Shown here: positions 22,127 to 31,125 of the stretch, piece by piece
Numbering within the stretch: the stretch's first letter is position 1
How the letters are laid out: each line of letters opens with the position of its first letter
Source of the DNA: an uncultured Clostridia bacterium
Lineage (GTDB): Bacteria; Bacillota; Clostridia; Christensenellales; UBA1242
DNA length: 64,000 nucleotides
Assembly (NCBI GenBank): GCA_944349375.1
Contig: CALVMV010000003.1
Coordinates: 93,926-157,925 of the forward strand
Reading direction: 5' to 3'
The notes under the pieces: model-generated
The model's database searches: none
What the model was told of the DNA's origin: nothing
Seen by the model: only the letters and a program-made list of their open reading frames with translations
Position numbers and translations under genes: made by a program

Positions 22127-23497
22127 TTACCCTACTGTAAACAATGTTTTTATTTTACCATTCTTTTTATCACTATATAGTGCTGTTAAGTTGCCATCTT
22201 GTGAAATTTTTATTGCTACTCCATATTTTGCTAATGTTTGTGTTGCAGCTAGTCTTCCACCGCCTTCGCTTCCCGCTTCAATTTTGATAATCGCACCAAT
22301 AGCAATTATATTTCCATCACTATCTATGACAGTTGCTCCATCCATGCTTACAAGCTCTTGTCTAAGTTTTCTGCTTAACTCCTGAAAAGGTCTGTTGGCA
22401 ATAATCTTTCTTAAAGCTTGAGCCTTATAACATTTTTCTTGTTGTAAAAACACATTGTAAGGCACTTTATAAGTTTTTTCAATAGAAGTAAGATTTTGAT
22501 AATTGTATAATTTATTTGCTTCTTCAAGTTCTTGTTCTTTTTTAATTTCAAAATATTTTTCCATTATTATATCGTGTGCATCAATATGAGTAAGTGCTTG
22601 TTCTACTGTATCCTTATTTAAATAAACTATGCAACCACCAGTATATGCAAAAGAAGTATCTAGTGCAGTAAAATAGATTGATCTTCTTATGTCTTTTAAA
22701 GAATAAGTACCTCTGCTAAGCAATAATTGTATAACTTCATCATGAGAAAAGACATTCCAAACACCATTTCTTTTTGCAAACAGAAGTGTTCTATTTTTAA
22801 AAATTAAAAAATCACCATTTAAGGTCAATACTAACCCTATTCTTTTTTCGTTGCAATATTTTGCGATTGCTTCATACTTATAAGGAGAAACAGTTGTAGA
22901 TATCCTTTTACTACTCATTTGAATATATCCATTTAGTATGCCATTTTTATCAAATTCAACAGCAGATAGTTCTCCATCAGTTAAAAGTAAAAAGAAATCT
23001 TTAGGCATAACATCAGAATAATAAATATTATTATCTTGAGAAGTTAAATCTAAGGATTGATTTATAATTGAACATATTGATATTCTTTTCCCTTCATAAG
23101 TTCTTGTTGCTAACTTTTCTAATTCGCTTAAAATCCCTAGCATAACTGAAACAGTTTCTTCTTGTTCACATAAACTTCTACATATAGATTTCTCTATGGC
23201 GTGTGATTGTAAAATTGAAACATAGTTTAAATCTTGTAAATTTAGCTGAGAAATTGTATTAAGTTCAGATAATATAGATTTGATTAATTCTATCTCAAAA
23301 GGTTGAAAAGCTTGTCCTCTTTTTAAAACAAGGCGATATTCATCTTGTTTTGAAGGCTTTAAAAGTAATGAGTTTTTTTTGCCAAGTGCAACTTCGCTAT
23401 CTCTAGCAGAAGATTCTTCTTCTCCTTCTAGATATGAGCCAGTAAATAAGGGCAATACTAATTTTTGAAGTAAGTTGTAAAATTCTGTTTTTTCCAT
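22127..23497 (-). CDS. DisA_N/diadenylate-cyclase-like sensor-domain protein
   Basis: A 456-residue soluble protein. The C-terminal 75 residues resemble the nucleotide-binding half of the DisA_N (diadenylate cyclase) fold: DGATVIDSDGNIIAIGAI from residue 386 contains the family DGA motif, and the distal segment has GGGRLAA (412-418) and VAIKISQDGNLTAL. Active cyclases carry RHR where this has GGR, so it more likely binds than makes c-di-AMP or a related nucleotide. This recalls DAC-related sensor families described by comparative genomics. Residues 1-370 hold mixed alpha/beta segments, including FFLLLTDGELSAVEFDKNG. GGAGGGTGAT precedes ATG. It is next to sigK. Confidence 0.7.
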   Translation of the reverse strand: MEKTEFYNLLQKLVLPLFTGSYLEGEEESSARDSEVALGKKNSLLLKPSKQDEYRLVLKRGQAFQPFEIELIKSILSELNTISQLNLQDLNYVSILQSHAIEKSICRSLCEQEETVSVMLGILSELEKLATRTYEGKRISICSIINQSLDLTSQDNNIYYSDVMPKDFFLLLTDGELSAVEFDKNGILNGYIQMSSKRISTTVSPYKYEAIAKYCNEKRIGLVLTLNGDFLIFKNRTLLFAKRNGVWNVFSHDEVIQLLLSRGTYSLKDIRRSIYFTALDTSFAYTGGCIVYLNKDTVEQALTHIDAHDIIMEKYFEIKKEQELEEANKLYNYQNLTSIEKTYKVPYNVFLQQEKCYKAQALRKIIANRPFQELSRKLRQELVSMDGATVIDSDGNIIAIGAIIKIEAGSEGGGRLAATQTLAKYGVAIKISQDGNLTALYSDKKNGKIKTLFTVG

Positions 23498-23575
23498 ATC
23501 ACCCTCCTTTATTTTTTCATTATAAATCTTTTATCAAAATTTTTTCAAGCAAATTTAACGATTTTTTTTATTTTT

Positions 23576-24280
23576 TCATAAATATTTTTCATCTTTAGGC
23601 ATTTTATTTTTAATGATTGCAAGAGCCCTGCTTTCAATTCTAGAAACATAAGAGCGAGAAATTCCTAATTTATCTGCAACTTCTTTTTGTGTTAAACAGT
23701 CTTTACCATTCAGACCAAAACGGAGAACTAGAATTTCTCTTTCTCTAATATCAAGACATTTTTCTGCTATTTCTTGAACTTGTTTCATAAAACAATTTCT
23801 GTCCACTTCTTCAAAAACTTCATCACTTTCTGGATCGCAAATGACTTCAAATAATTCTAATTCATCTCCTTTACTATTGCCTGGTAAAATTGTGTTATAT
23901 GATATTGTGCAGTTGTGTTTTTTTGATGCTCTTATAGCCATTAAAATTTCATTTTCTATACATCTTGATGCATAAGTTCCAAGTTGAACTTTTTTGTCAG
24001 ATTTAAAAGTGTCGATTGCTTTTATTAAACCTATAGTTCCAATAGATATCAAATCATCAACTTCCAAAGCTCCAGTAAATTTTTTTACAATATGTGATAC
24101 AAGTCGTAAGTTGTGAGTTATAAGCTTATCTCTCGCCTCTTTGCTCCCTTTTGCGAGCTCATCTAAGAGTTTTTGTTCATCTTCTTTTGATAATGGTTTA
24201 GGGAACCCTTGAACAGAGCCGACAAAATAAGTAAAGTTGGAAATTTTTCCAACCACAGTGATTAAACTTTCATAAAACAT
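23576..24280 (-). CDS. sigK: Pro-sigma-K, late mother-cell sporulation sigma factor
   Basis: Directs late mother-cell gene expression (coat and spore maturation). Residues 1-25 (MFYESLITVVGKISNFTYFV) form a hydrophobic pro-sequence like that of Bacillus pro-sigma-K; maturation would cut just before SVQGFPKPLS. Region 2 is ARDKLITHNLRLVSHIVKKF then DLISIGTIGLIKAI; region 4 is CLTQKEVADKLGISRSYVSR. The gene is intact, without a skin-type insertion. GAGGG precedes the ATG. A sigma-E-like promoter lies upstream, and a terminator isolates it from ftsY. Its expected processing protease, SpoIVFB, is encoded at 38160-39011. Confidence 0.93.
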   Translation of the reverse strand: MFYESLITVVGKISNFTYFVGSVQGFPKPLSKEDEQKLLDELAKGSKEARDKLITHNLRLVSHIVKKFTGALEVDDLISIGTIGLIKAIDTFKSDKKVQLGTYASRCIENEILMAIRASKKHNCTISYNTILPGNSKGDELELFEVICDPESDEVFEEVDRNCFMKQVQEIAEKCLDIREREILVLRFGLNGKDCLTQKEVADKLGISRSYVSRIESRALAIIKNKMPKDEKYL

Positions 24281-24308
24281 ATATATTACCCTCTCAATTT
24301 ATAGTAAT

Positions 24309-24337
24309 GATATATGTTGAAAGTTGTCGAATTTTGC
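24309..24337 (-). promoter_or_regulatory. Candidate sigma-E-type promoter of sigK
   Basis: Minus-strand GCAAAATT (24330-24337), 13-nt spacer, CATATATC (24309-24316), 6 of 8 in each half against GKMATAWW and CATACAHT. sigK is sigma-E-dependent in Bacillus. Confidence 0.4.
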
Positions 24338-24345
24338 TTGTCTAT

Positions 24346-24377
24346 AAAAAAAAGACTTGAAATTTTATCAAGTCTTT
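24346..24377 (-). terminator. Terminator of ftsY
   Basis: Minus-strand AAAGACTTGA and TCAAGTCTTT pair around a 7-nt loop, then a T run; 5 nt after the ftsY stop. Confidence 0.88.
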
Positions 24378-24381
24378 ACAT

Positions 24382-25278
24382 TTAGAATAAATTATCTATG
24401 AAATCATCGCTATTAAATTCTTCAATATCATTTTCGCTTTCCCCTACACCAACGAAAACTACAGGTAAAGCCAAATCTTTTTCTATAGCAATAATTACAC
24501 CACCTTTTGCAGTTCCATCAAGTTTGGTTAAAATTATACCATCTATTTTAACAAATTCGTTGAAAGCAGAGATTTGAGAAAGAGCATTTTGTCCAGTTGT
24601 TGCATCTAAAACTATAAAAGTATATTTATTAGCCTCAGGATATTCTCTATTTATAACCCTATTTATTTTTCTTAATTCTTCCATTAAATTTGTTTTAGTA
24701 TGAAGCCTGCCTGCTGTGTCAACCAACACTACATCTGTTTTTTTAGCTTTAGCACTTGCTATACCATCAAAAACAACACTAGCTGCATCAGCTCCTTCAG
24801 ATTGTTTTACTATCTTAGTTTTGGTTCGTAAAGCCCACTCATTTAGCTGATTTGATGCGGCAGCTCTAAAAGTGTCGCCAGCAACCAATAATACTTCTTT
24901 TTTCTTATCTTTAAAATATTTTGATAATTTACCTATTGTAGTAGTCTTTCCAACCCCATTGACTCCGATGATAGTTATAATAGCTGGATACTCAATGTTA
25001 ATTTGGTTTAAAGAAGAAAATTCTTCTTTAAGTATCCTTTTTAACTCGTTTTTAACATCTTCAGCTGTTCTAATTTTATTTTTTCTAGCACTTAGTCTTA
25101 AATTTTCTACAATGTCAATACTAGTTTTTACACCCACATCACAAGAAATTAATATATCTGTAAGTTCATCATAAAAATCATCATCGATTTCTCCATGACT
25201 AAGTAAAGCATCAATTTTTCTAGCTATGGCTTCTCTAGTTTTTTTAAGAGCGTTGCCAATTTTTTTAAATAGTCCCAT
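24382..25278 (-). CDS. ftsY: Signal recognition particle receptor FtsY
   Basis: GTPase that docks SRP-bound ribosomes at the membrane. The 298-residue protein is almost only the NG domain: N domain to about residue 95, then G1 GVNGVGKTTTIGKL, DTFRAAASNQL, G3 DTAGR, G4 TKLDGTAKGG and the closing VGVGESENDIEEFNSDDF. The long acidic A domain of some bacteria is absent; the basic first 20 residues may contact membrane. AGGAG precedes the ATG. It follows smc by 40 nt in the conserved rnc-smc-ftsY order. Confidence 0.97.
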   Translation of the reverse strand: MGLFKKIGNALKKTREAIARKIDALLSHGEIDDDFYDELTDILISCDVGVKTSIDIVENLRLSARKNKIRTAEDVKNELKRILKEEFSSLNQINIEYPAIITIIGVNGVGKTTTIGKLSKYFKDKKKEVLLVAGDTFRAAASNQLNEWALRTKTKIVKQSEGADAASVVFDGIASAKAKKTDVVLVDTAGRLHTKTNLMEELRKINRVINREYPEANKYTFIVLDATTGQNALSQISAFNEFVKIDGIILTKLDGTAKGGVIIAIEKDLALPVVFVGVGESENDIEEFNSDDFIDNLF

Positions 25279-25318
25279 AAAAACTCCTAATTAAATTTAG
25301 ATCGTCTATTTCTTTAAT

Positions 25319-28300
25319 TTAATTTTCTTGTGCATGTCGGATAGCATCAGAAAGTTGAACAGACACAATCTTAGATACTCCTTTTTCTTCCATTGTAACC
25401 CCAAATAATGCTTTAGCATATTCCATTGTTGGCTTTTTGTGTGTAATAAGAATAAATTGTGTTTCATTAGAAAGCTTTTTCAAATATTTATCAACAATTT
25501 CAACATTTGAATCATCTAAAGCAGCCTCAACTTCATCGAAAAGGCAGAAAGGCAAAGGCTTAATTCTCAAAATGGCAAAGATAACTGCCATAGCTGTTAA
25601 AGATTTTTCTCCACCAGAAAGCAAAGTCATGTTTTGTATTTTTTTACCTGGTGGTTGAGCAAAAATTTCTACACCACTTTCTAGTGGGTCATTTTCATCA
25701 CAAAGAGCAAGTTTTGCTGTTCCCCCACCAAACAATTCTTTGAATGTTATTTTAAAACTTTCATTAATCTTATTAAGTTCATTATTAAATTTTTCAATCA
25801 TTATGCCAGAAAGGTCTTTTATAATTTTGTTTAAGTCATCTTGTGCCTTTTCGAGGTCTTGTGCTTGAGTATTTAAGTCTTCATATCTTTCATAGAGAGC
25901 TTTGCAGTCTTCAATTGCGTTTACATTTACATAACCAAGAGCATTAATAGACTTTTTAAGTTTTGAAATTTCTGGCATGGCTTCATTTATATCGAACTCA
26001 GCTCTTCTTAAATCTTGACAAGTAGCATAAGTTAACGAATATTCTTCATATATTCGCTCTTGCATAGCTTCAAGTTCGCTATCAACTTTAGATAGATTCA
26101 TTTCTTCCCTGAACTTTTTGTCATGTAAACGGGATAATTCATCCATCAGAGCTGTTTTTTGATTGTCTAATTCTTTAATTTTGTCATTAATTTCTTGTTT
26201 ATTTTGTTCAATCTCTGTTCTTTTATTTATATTAAGCTCTAATTCTTGCTTTTTAGCTGAAGAAGGAGCCGAAGCAAGTTTTTCTTTTATTATTTCTTCA
26301 GAATCAGCAATGAATTTTGTATTTGAGTTGAGTTGTTCATCTATTTGAGAAATTAAGGATAAAAGTCTTCCTTCTTCATTTTCAAGTCTAATTTTTTCTT
26401 CTTTTGCATTAGAAAGTTTAGTTCTTTTTTGTGCCATTTCAACCTTAATAGTTAAGATGTTGTCATTGATTTTATCCCTTTCTTTTCGCAAGTATTCAAA
26501 TTTTTCTCTTTTTTCTCTTACAATTTCATCAGCATCTTCTTTGTTGCCAGACAATGCACTTTCAAGTTTTTCAGCTTTTGTGAGTTCTTCTTCAATTAAA
26601 GCCAATTTGTTTTTAACAGTTTGACTCTCCATTTCACTAACTTGCAAGTTATCAGCAGTTTCCAAAAGGTAATTCTCAAATTGTTCAAGTTTTTCCTTAT
26701 CTTTAGCTATTTCAATTTCAAATTGACCGATTTGAGCTTGTTTTTCTTTTAATAATTGTTTATTTTTTTCATATTCGGCTGACTTAGTTTGATATTCTTT
26801 TGCTATTTGCTCTAAACGAATATTAAATTTAACTATGTCATCGCCAAGAGTTTCAATTTCTCTTTCTCTTCCCATAATATTAGAAGATTCAGCTTTTTTG
26901 CTTCCACCGGTAAGAGAACCTTGAGGGTTTACAACATCGCCATCTAAAGTTACAATTCTAAAAGCATAACCACTAGACTTTGCAATTTCAACTGCCACTT
27001 GTAAATTGTCGGCAATAACAGTAGAACCTAAAAGATTGCTTACTACATTATCTATTGATTTATCATAATCTACAAGTTCGCTAGCAATTCCATAGATACC
27101 TGATTTGCCATTAATGTATTTTTTATCTAAATCCCTTCTTTTCATTGAAGAAATTGGTAAAAAGGTTGCTCTTCCAAAAGAATTTTCTTTTAAGAATTTA
27201 ATTAAATATTTAGCATCATCTTCATTGTGAGTTACTATATTTTGTACTGCTCCTCCAAGGGCAACTTCTATAGCTGTTTCAAACTTTTGAGGAACTTTAA
27301 TCAAAGATGCGATAACACCTACGATTTTTGATTTAATATTTGCATTTTTGTCGCTTTCTTTAAGCAATTTTTTTATAGAATAGGCATAACCATCATATTC
27401 ATTTTGTAGGTCTGTTAATAATTTTTTTCTATTTTCAAAAACTTTTATTTGTGTAGTTAAATTAGCTTTTTCATTTTCAAGTTCTCGCAATTTTCTTTCT
27501 GCAACAAAATCAATACTAGCTAAATTTTTAACATCTTCTTTCAAAGAGATTATATTTTTTTCTTTCTCTGCCAATGCTTTTTTAGCACTTTCAGTAATTT
27601 TTTTATTTTCATCTTGTTTTGTAGATAATCCACCTAAATCAGATTGCAAATTTTTAAGACTTTCTGTTAATAAGGCTTTTTCAGCTTTCAATTTAGAAAC
27701 ATTGCTTTTTATGTCAGAAAGAGAGCCAAGAGTTTCAATGATTTTTTGTTGATTAGCTCCGGCTTCATCTTCGCTTATTGTTAATTCATTTGCTAAAGAA
27801 GAATAAGTAGAAGAAAGTTCATCAAAAGATTTTTCCATAATGCTAAGTTCATTTTCCAAAACATTTATACTTTCTTCAATTTGTTTTTTGCTTTCTTGAC
27901 AAGCTTGTAAAGCTGTCATACTATTAGTTTTGTCTAAATTTAATCTATCGTTCTCTTTATATGTAAAATTAATTCTTTCTCTAACAAGTTTGGTTTCCCC
28001 CTCTTGTTTTTCCAAACTAACAGTTAAATCTAAAATTTTTTGATTTATAGAAGCCAAACTTTTATCAAAGTTTTCAATACTTTCCATAGCACTGGTGTAT
28101 TGTTCATTAGTTTTATCTAAATCAGTTTGTCTTATATCTATTTGTTTATTTACGGCATCAAGCTTTAAATTTATTTGCTCTTTAAGATTGTTAGAATTTT
28201 CATATTGATAAATATAAGCATTAACCTCTAAATCTTTAAGCTGTCCTTTATATTCAAGGTATTTTTTAGCATTTTCAGCTTGTTTTTTTAAAGGCCCCAT

Positions 28301-28903
28301 TTGTCTTTCAATCTCGGCAAGAATATCTTTAACTCTAGTTAAATTGTCAGTTGTCCTTTCTAATTTTCTTTCAGCTTCTTTTTTGTCATTTTTATATTTT
28401 GAAATACCTGCAGCATCCTCAAACATAGCACGACGGCTTTCAGGTTTAGCATCAACAAGCTCTGTTACTTTACCCTGACTAACTACAGAATATCCATTTT
28501 TACCAAGACCGCTATTATAAAGCAAATTGGTAATATCTCTTAAATGGCAAGTGTTTCGGTTAATTAAATATTCGCTTTCTCCAGAACGATAAAGTTTTCT
28601 AGTTATAGCGAGTTCATCATAATCAAAATTGAAAAAGCGATTGGAGTTATCAAATGTCAAAGTTACTTCGCAGTAAGATAAACTTTTTCTTTTTTCTGTT
28701 CCGTTAAAAATAACATCTTGCATGCTATCACCACGCAAAGTTTTAGGACTTTGTTCACCTAAAACCCACCTAATAGCATCAGAAACATTACTTTTCCCAC
28801 AACCATTAGGTCCAACGATAGCAGTAAAATTGTCATTAAATTCTATAATTGTTCTGTCTGCAAATGATTTAAAACCAATCATTTCAATCTTTTTAAAAAT
28901 CAT
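25319..28903 (-). CDS. smc: Chromosome segregation ATPase SMC
   Basis: SMC dimers with ScpA and ScpB entrap and organise the chromosome. The 1194-residue protein has Walker A VGPNGCGKSNVSDAIRWVLG at the N terminus, a long coiled coil, a hinge from about residue 510 to 670 (IKSKIVGVIASLIKV to NPQGSLTGGS), a second coiled coil, and the C-terminal head with signature LLSGGEKSLTAMA and Walker B FCLFDEVEAALDD. Length is normal. GAGGT precedes the ATG. scpA and scpB, its partners, are at 39190-40634. Confidence 0.98.
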   Translation of the reverse strand: MIFKKIEMIGFKSFADRTIIEFNDNFTAIVGPNGCGKSNVSDAIRWVLGEQSPKTLRGDSMQDVIFNGTEKRKSLSYCEVTLTFDNSNRFFNFDYDELAITRKLYRSGESEYLINRNTCHLRDITNLLYNSGLGKNGYSVVSQGKVTELVDAKPESRRAMFEDAAGISKYKNDKKEAERKLERTTDNLTRVKDILAEIERQMGPLKKQAENAKKYLEYKGQLKDLEVNAYIYQYENSNNLKEQINLKLDAVNKQIDIRQTDLDKTNEQYTSAMESIENFDKSLASINQKILDLTVSLEKQEGETKLVRERINFTYKENDRLNLDKTNSMTALQACQESKKQIEESINVLENELSIMEKSFDELSSTYSSLANELTISEDEAGANQQKIIETLGSLSDIKSNVSKLKAEKALLTESLKNLQSDLGGLSTKQDENKKITESAKKALAEKEKNIISLKEDVKNLASIDFVAERKLRELENEKANLTTQIKVFENRKKLLTDLQNEYDGYAYSIKKLLKESDKNANIKSKIVGVIASLIKVPQKFETAIEVALGGAVQNIVTHNEDDAKYLIKFLKENSFGRATFLPISSMKRRDLDKKYINGKSGIYGIASELVDYDKSIDNVVSNLLGSTVIADNLQVAVEIAKSSGYAFRIVTLDGDVVNPQGSLTGGSKKAESSNIMGREREIETLGDDIVKFNIRLEQIAKEYQTKSAEYEKNKQLLKEKQAQIGQFEIEIAKDKEKLEQFENYLLETADNLQVSEMESQTVKNKLALIEEELTKAEKLESALSGNKEDADEIVREKREKFEYLRKERDKINDNILTIKVEMAQKRTKLSNAKEEKIRLENEEGRLLSLISQIDEQLNSNTKFIADSEEIIKEKLASAPSSAKKQELELNINKRTEIEQNKQEINDKIKELDNQKTALMDELSRLHDKKFREEMNLSKVDSELEAMQERIYEEYSLTYATCQDLRRAEFDINEAMPEISKLKKSINALGYVNVNAIEDCKALYERYEDLNTQAQDLEKAQDDLNKIIKDLSGIMIEKFNNELNKINESFKITFKELFGGGTAKLALCDENDPLESGVEIFAQPPGKKIQNMTLLSGGEKSLTAMAVIFAILRIKPLPFCLFDEVEAALDDSNVEIVDKYLKKLSNETQFILITHKKPTMEYAKALFGVTMEEKGVSKIVSVQLSDAIRHAQEN

Positions 28904-28924
28904 ATATAACCTCGCATTTTCATC

Positions 28925-29563
28925 TTAGAGTAGAAAAAGCTTTTTTATAGCTTTTTTTGCAGTTTTTTGTTCTGCCTCAATCTTGCTAAATCCTTCAGCC
29001 GAACTGATAGCATCTTCATCCATATAAAAAGTGGAAATAAAACCATTTTCAGAAGGTTCAGTTTTATATTGAATATGACACTTAAAATTGGCTTGTACAA
29101 GTTCTTGCAATTTAGATTTGTAGTTGTCATCAACAACACTTGTAAAGTTTTGTAAATCAAAGTTTTTGTAGATAAAATCTTTTGCTGTTTCAAGTCCTCC
29201 ATCTAAATATAAGCTAGCAATTATAGCTTCAATAATATCACCTTTAATTGCCTTAGAAATTGGACCTTGATAACTTTTTCCAAGAGAAACAAAATCGTTT
29301 AATTTTAATTTGTCAAAAATTTGGCATAAATAATTTTCAGACACATAATGACTTCGCCAAACGGTTAATTTTCCTTCTTTTTCCTTGGTGTGAGAGTAAA
29401 GATAATCTCCTACTAAAAAGTCTAAAATGCCATCTCCTAAAAACTCTAACCTTTCATAATTAATTTCTGATTTTGAACTGTGAGTTAAAGCTTGGCTTAT
29501 CAAAGATTTATCCTTAAAGACATGATTTAAAATTTTATATATTTCTGTTATATCTTTAATCAT
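28925..29563 (-). CDS. rnc: Ribonuclease III
   Basis: Double-strand-specific endoribonuclease for rRNA and mRNA processing. The 212-residue protein has the signature ERLEFLGDGILDFLVGDYLY (catalytic Glu and Asp), a second acidic site KGDIIEAIIASLYLDGG, and a C-terminal dsRNA-binding domain (KSKLQELVQANF to EAEQKTAKKAIKKL). It is slightly shorter than usual (about 230). Its start overlaps the plsX end by 8 nt. The order plsX-rnc-smc-ftsY is as in Bacillus but without fabD, fabG and acpP between. Confidence 0.97.
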   Translation of the reverse strand: MIKDITEIYKILNHVFKDKSLISQALTHSSKSEINYERLEFLGDGILDFLVGDYLYSHTKEKEGKLTVWRSHYVSENYLCQIFDKLKLNDFVSLGKSYQGPISKAIKGDIIEAIIASLYLDGGLETAKDFIYKNFDLQNFTSVVDDNYKSKLQELVQANFKCHIQYKTEPSENGFISTFYMDEDAISSAEGFSKIEAEQKTAKKAIKKLFLL

Positions 29564-30569
29564 TGTTTTCCGCCTTTTCTAAAAGAGAGAGCGAATTTTC
29601 TATTTTTTCAATTAATTTGTTTTCATGTAATAGCATTGTTTGTTCAATTGAAGATAAGATGTTAAATCTCTTGCAAGAGCCATGATTTTTTACGACTAAT
29701 TTTTTGCATCCTAAAAGAGGACTTCCACCGTGTTTTTTAAGAATATCAATTCTATTTTTTAGTTCATTAAAAGTTTGCTTCATAAACAAGGCTCCAATTT
29801 TGCTTAAAGCATGAGATTTAATGCTCTTTTTTAGTAAACTAAGAACCGCTCCAACAGCTCCTTCGGTACCTTTAAGCAAAGCATTACCAGCAAAGCCATC
29901 TGCAACCATAACATCAACTTCGCCACTCATAAAATCTCCGCCTTCACGATTTCCAATGAAATTAATTGGAGCATTTTTTAATAAAGGAAATGCTTCTTTA
30001 ACGAGTTCGTTGCCTTTTTCTTCTTCTCTACCATTGTTTAAAAGAGCTACTCTTGGAGAAGGTTTATTGTAAACAATAGAATAATATGCACTACCCATCA
30101 AAGCGAAATGTAACAAATTTACAGGCTTACAATCAACATTCGCTCCACTATCTATGATAATTACATCGCTATCCAATTTGGTAGGCAAAATTGGAGCTAA
30201 AGCAGGTCTTGTAATACCTTTGATGCGACCAATTTTCATAATAGCTCCAGCTAAAACAGCCCCTGTGCTACCTGCACTCACAAGACCAATAACATCTTCT
30301 TGATTTTTTAAAATATCATAAGCTTTAACTAAAGAAGAATCAGTTTTATATCTAATGGCTTCTGTTGGTTTGTCATTGTTAGTAATTATTTCTTTGGCAT
30401 CCACAATAGAAATCCTTTCTTCTCTACCATTTAAGATTTTTTTAATTTCTTCTGTTGCCCCTGTCAATATGATTTCCAAATCTTTATGTTTATTTATTGC
30501 TAGCACACATCCTTCTATTATTTCTAAAGGTGCGTTATCACCACCGAAAGCATCAACGACGATTTTCAT
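29556..30569 (-). CDS. plsX: Phosphate acyltransferase PlsX
   Basis: Makes acyl-phosphate from acyl-ACP, the acyl donor for PlsY in phospholipid synthesis; peripheral membrane enzyme. The 337-residue protein begins MKIVVDAFGGDNAP and contains VSAGSTGAVLAGAIMKIGRI, DSGANVDCKP, LLNNGREEEKG and MVADGFAGNALLKGTEG, all family landmarks over the normal length. GGGAG precedes the ATG. It overlaps rnc by 8 nt. rpmF lies upstream but has its own terminator, so plsX starts a separate transcript. Confidence 0.97.
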   Translation of the reverse strand: MKIVVDAFGGDNAPLEIIEGCVLAINKHKDLEIILTGATEEIKKILNGREERISIVDAKEIITNNDKPTEAIRYKTDSSLVKAYDILKNQEDVIGLVSAGSTGAVLAGAIMKIGRIKGITRPALAPILPTKLDSDVIIIDSGANVDCKPVNLLHFALMGSAYYSIVYNKPSPRVALLNNGREEEKGNELVKEAFPLLKNAPINFIGNREGGDFMSGEVDVMVADGFAGNALLKGTEGAVGAVLSLLKKSIKSHALSKIGALFMKQTFNELKNRIDILKKHGGSPLLGCKKLVVKNHGSCKRFNILSSIEQTMLLHENKLIEKIENSLSLLEKAENND

Positions 30570-30616
30570 TTATTTTCTCCCTTTATACTTTTATTTCATT
30601 ATTTCAGTTTATATAT

Positions 30617-30644
30617 ATAATATCAAAAGCAGTAAAATAATCAA
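30617..30644 (-). promoter_or_regulatory. Candidate promoter of plsX-rnc-smc-ftsY
   Basis: Minus-strand TTGATT (30639-30644), 16-nt spacer, TATTAT (30617-30622), about 40 nt before plsX. Confidence 0.5.
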
Positions 30645-30702
30645 AACAATTTGACGAATTTTTTTATAGACAATGAAGGATTCGATTATTGAATAAATAT
30701 TG

Positions 30703-30732
30703 CATAAAATCATATATCTTGTATGTTTTATG
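30703..30732. repeat. Inverted repeat upstream of plsX
   Basis: CATAAAA(T)CATA and TATGTTTTATG pair as an 11-bp inverted repeat with one bulge around TATCTTG. It lies about 60 bp upstream of the plsX promoter and downstream of the rpmF terminator. It could be an operator or a second RNA hairpin. The sequence does not resemble the Bacillus FapR operator as I know it. Confidence 0.4.
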
Positions 30733-30790
30733 TTATGCATAATACAATAAATTGACAAAATTAATAACTGCGAAACAATTTACTAAATAA

Positions 30791-30816
30791 AAAAACTCGC
30801 CATAAAACGAGTTTTT
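30791..30816 (-). terminator. Terminator of rpmF
   Basis: Minus-strand AAAAACTCG and CGAGTTTTT pair around a 7-nt loop, ending in a T run; 6 nt after the rpmF stop. Confidence 0.85.
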
Positions 30817-30821
30817 GTAAA

Positions 30822-31013
30822 TTATTTTGTTTTTTCTTTTTTTACTATAACAGTTTCACCTTTATAACTTCCACACTTTTTGCAAACAGTATGAGGTTTT
30901 TTCATCTCATGACATTTTGGACACTCAACAAGTGTTGGTGCAACAGCTTTAAAATTTGCAGAATTTCTTGTGTTTCTTCTAGCTTTTGAAACCTTACCCT
31001 TTGGAACAGCCAT
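30822..31013 (-). CDS. rpmF: 50S ribosomal protein L32 (zinc-ribbon form)
   Basis: Large-subunit ribosomal protein. The 63-residue product starts MAVPKGKVSKARRNTRNS, the L32 signature, and keeps a zinc ribbon CPKCHEMKKPHTVCKKCG with four Cys. GGAGG precedes the ATG. It has a consensus promoter and a terminator and so is a monocistronic unit between ackA and plsX. Confidence 0.97.
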   Translation of the reverse strand: MAVPKGKVSKARRNTRNSANFKAVAPTLVECPKCHEMKKPHTVCKKCGSYKGETVIVKKEKTK

Positions 31014-31058
31014 TGTTTTCCTCCTTTACAAATCTTTCTTTTGATATCTTGCTTAACA

Positions 31059-31087
31059 AGTATATAGATTTTTTTGTCAAATGTCAA
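31059..31087 (-). promoter_or_regulatory. Consensus promoter of rpmF
   Basis: Minus-strand TTGACA (31082-31087), 17-nt spacer, TATACT (31059-31064). Confidence 0.85.
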
Positions 31088-31125
31088 GCATTTTATCATT
31101 TTTTGTTATTTTATTTTACATAAAA

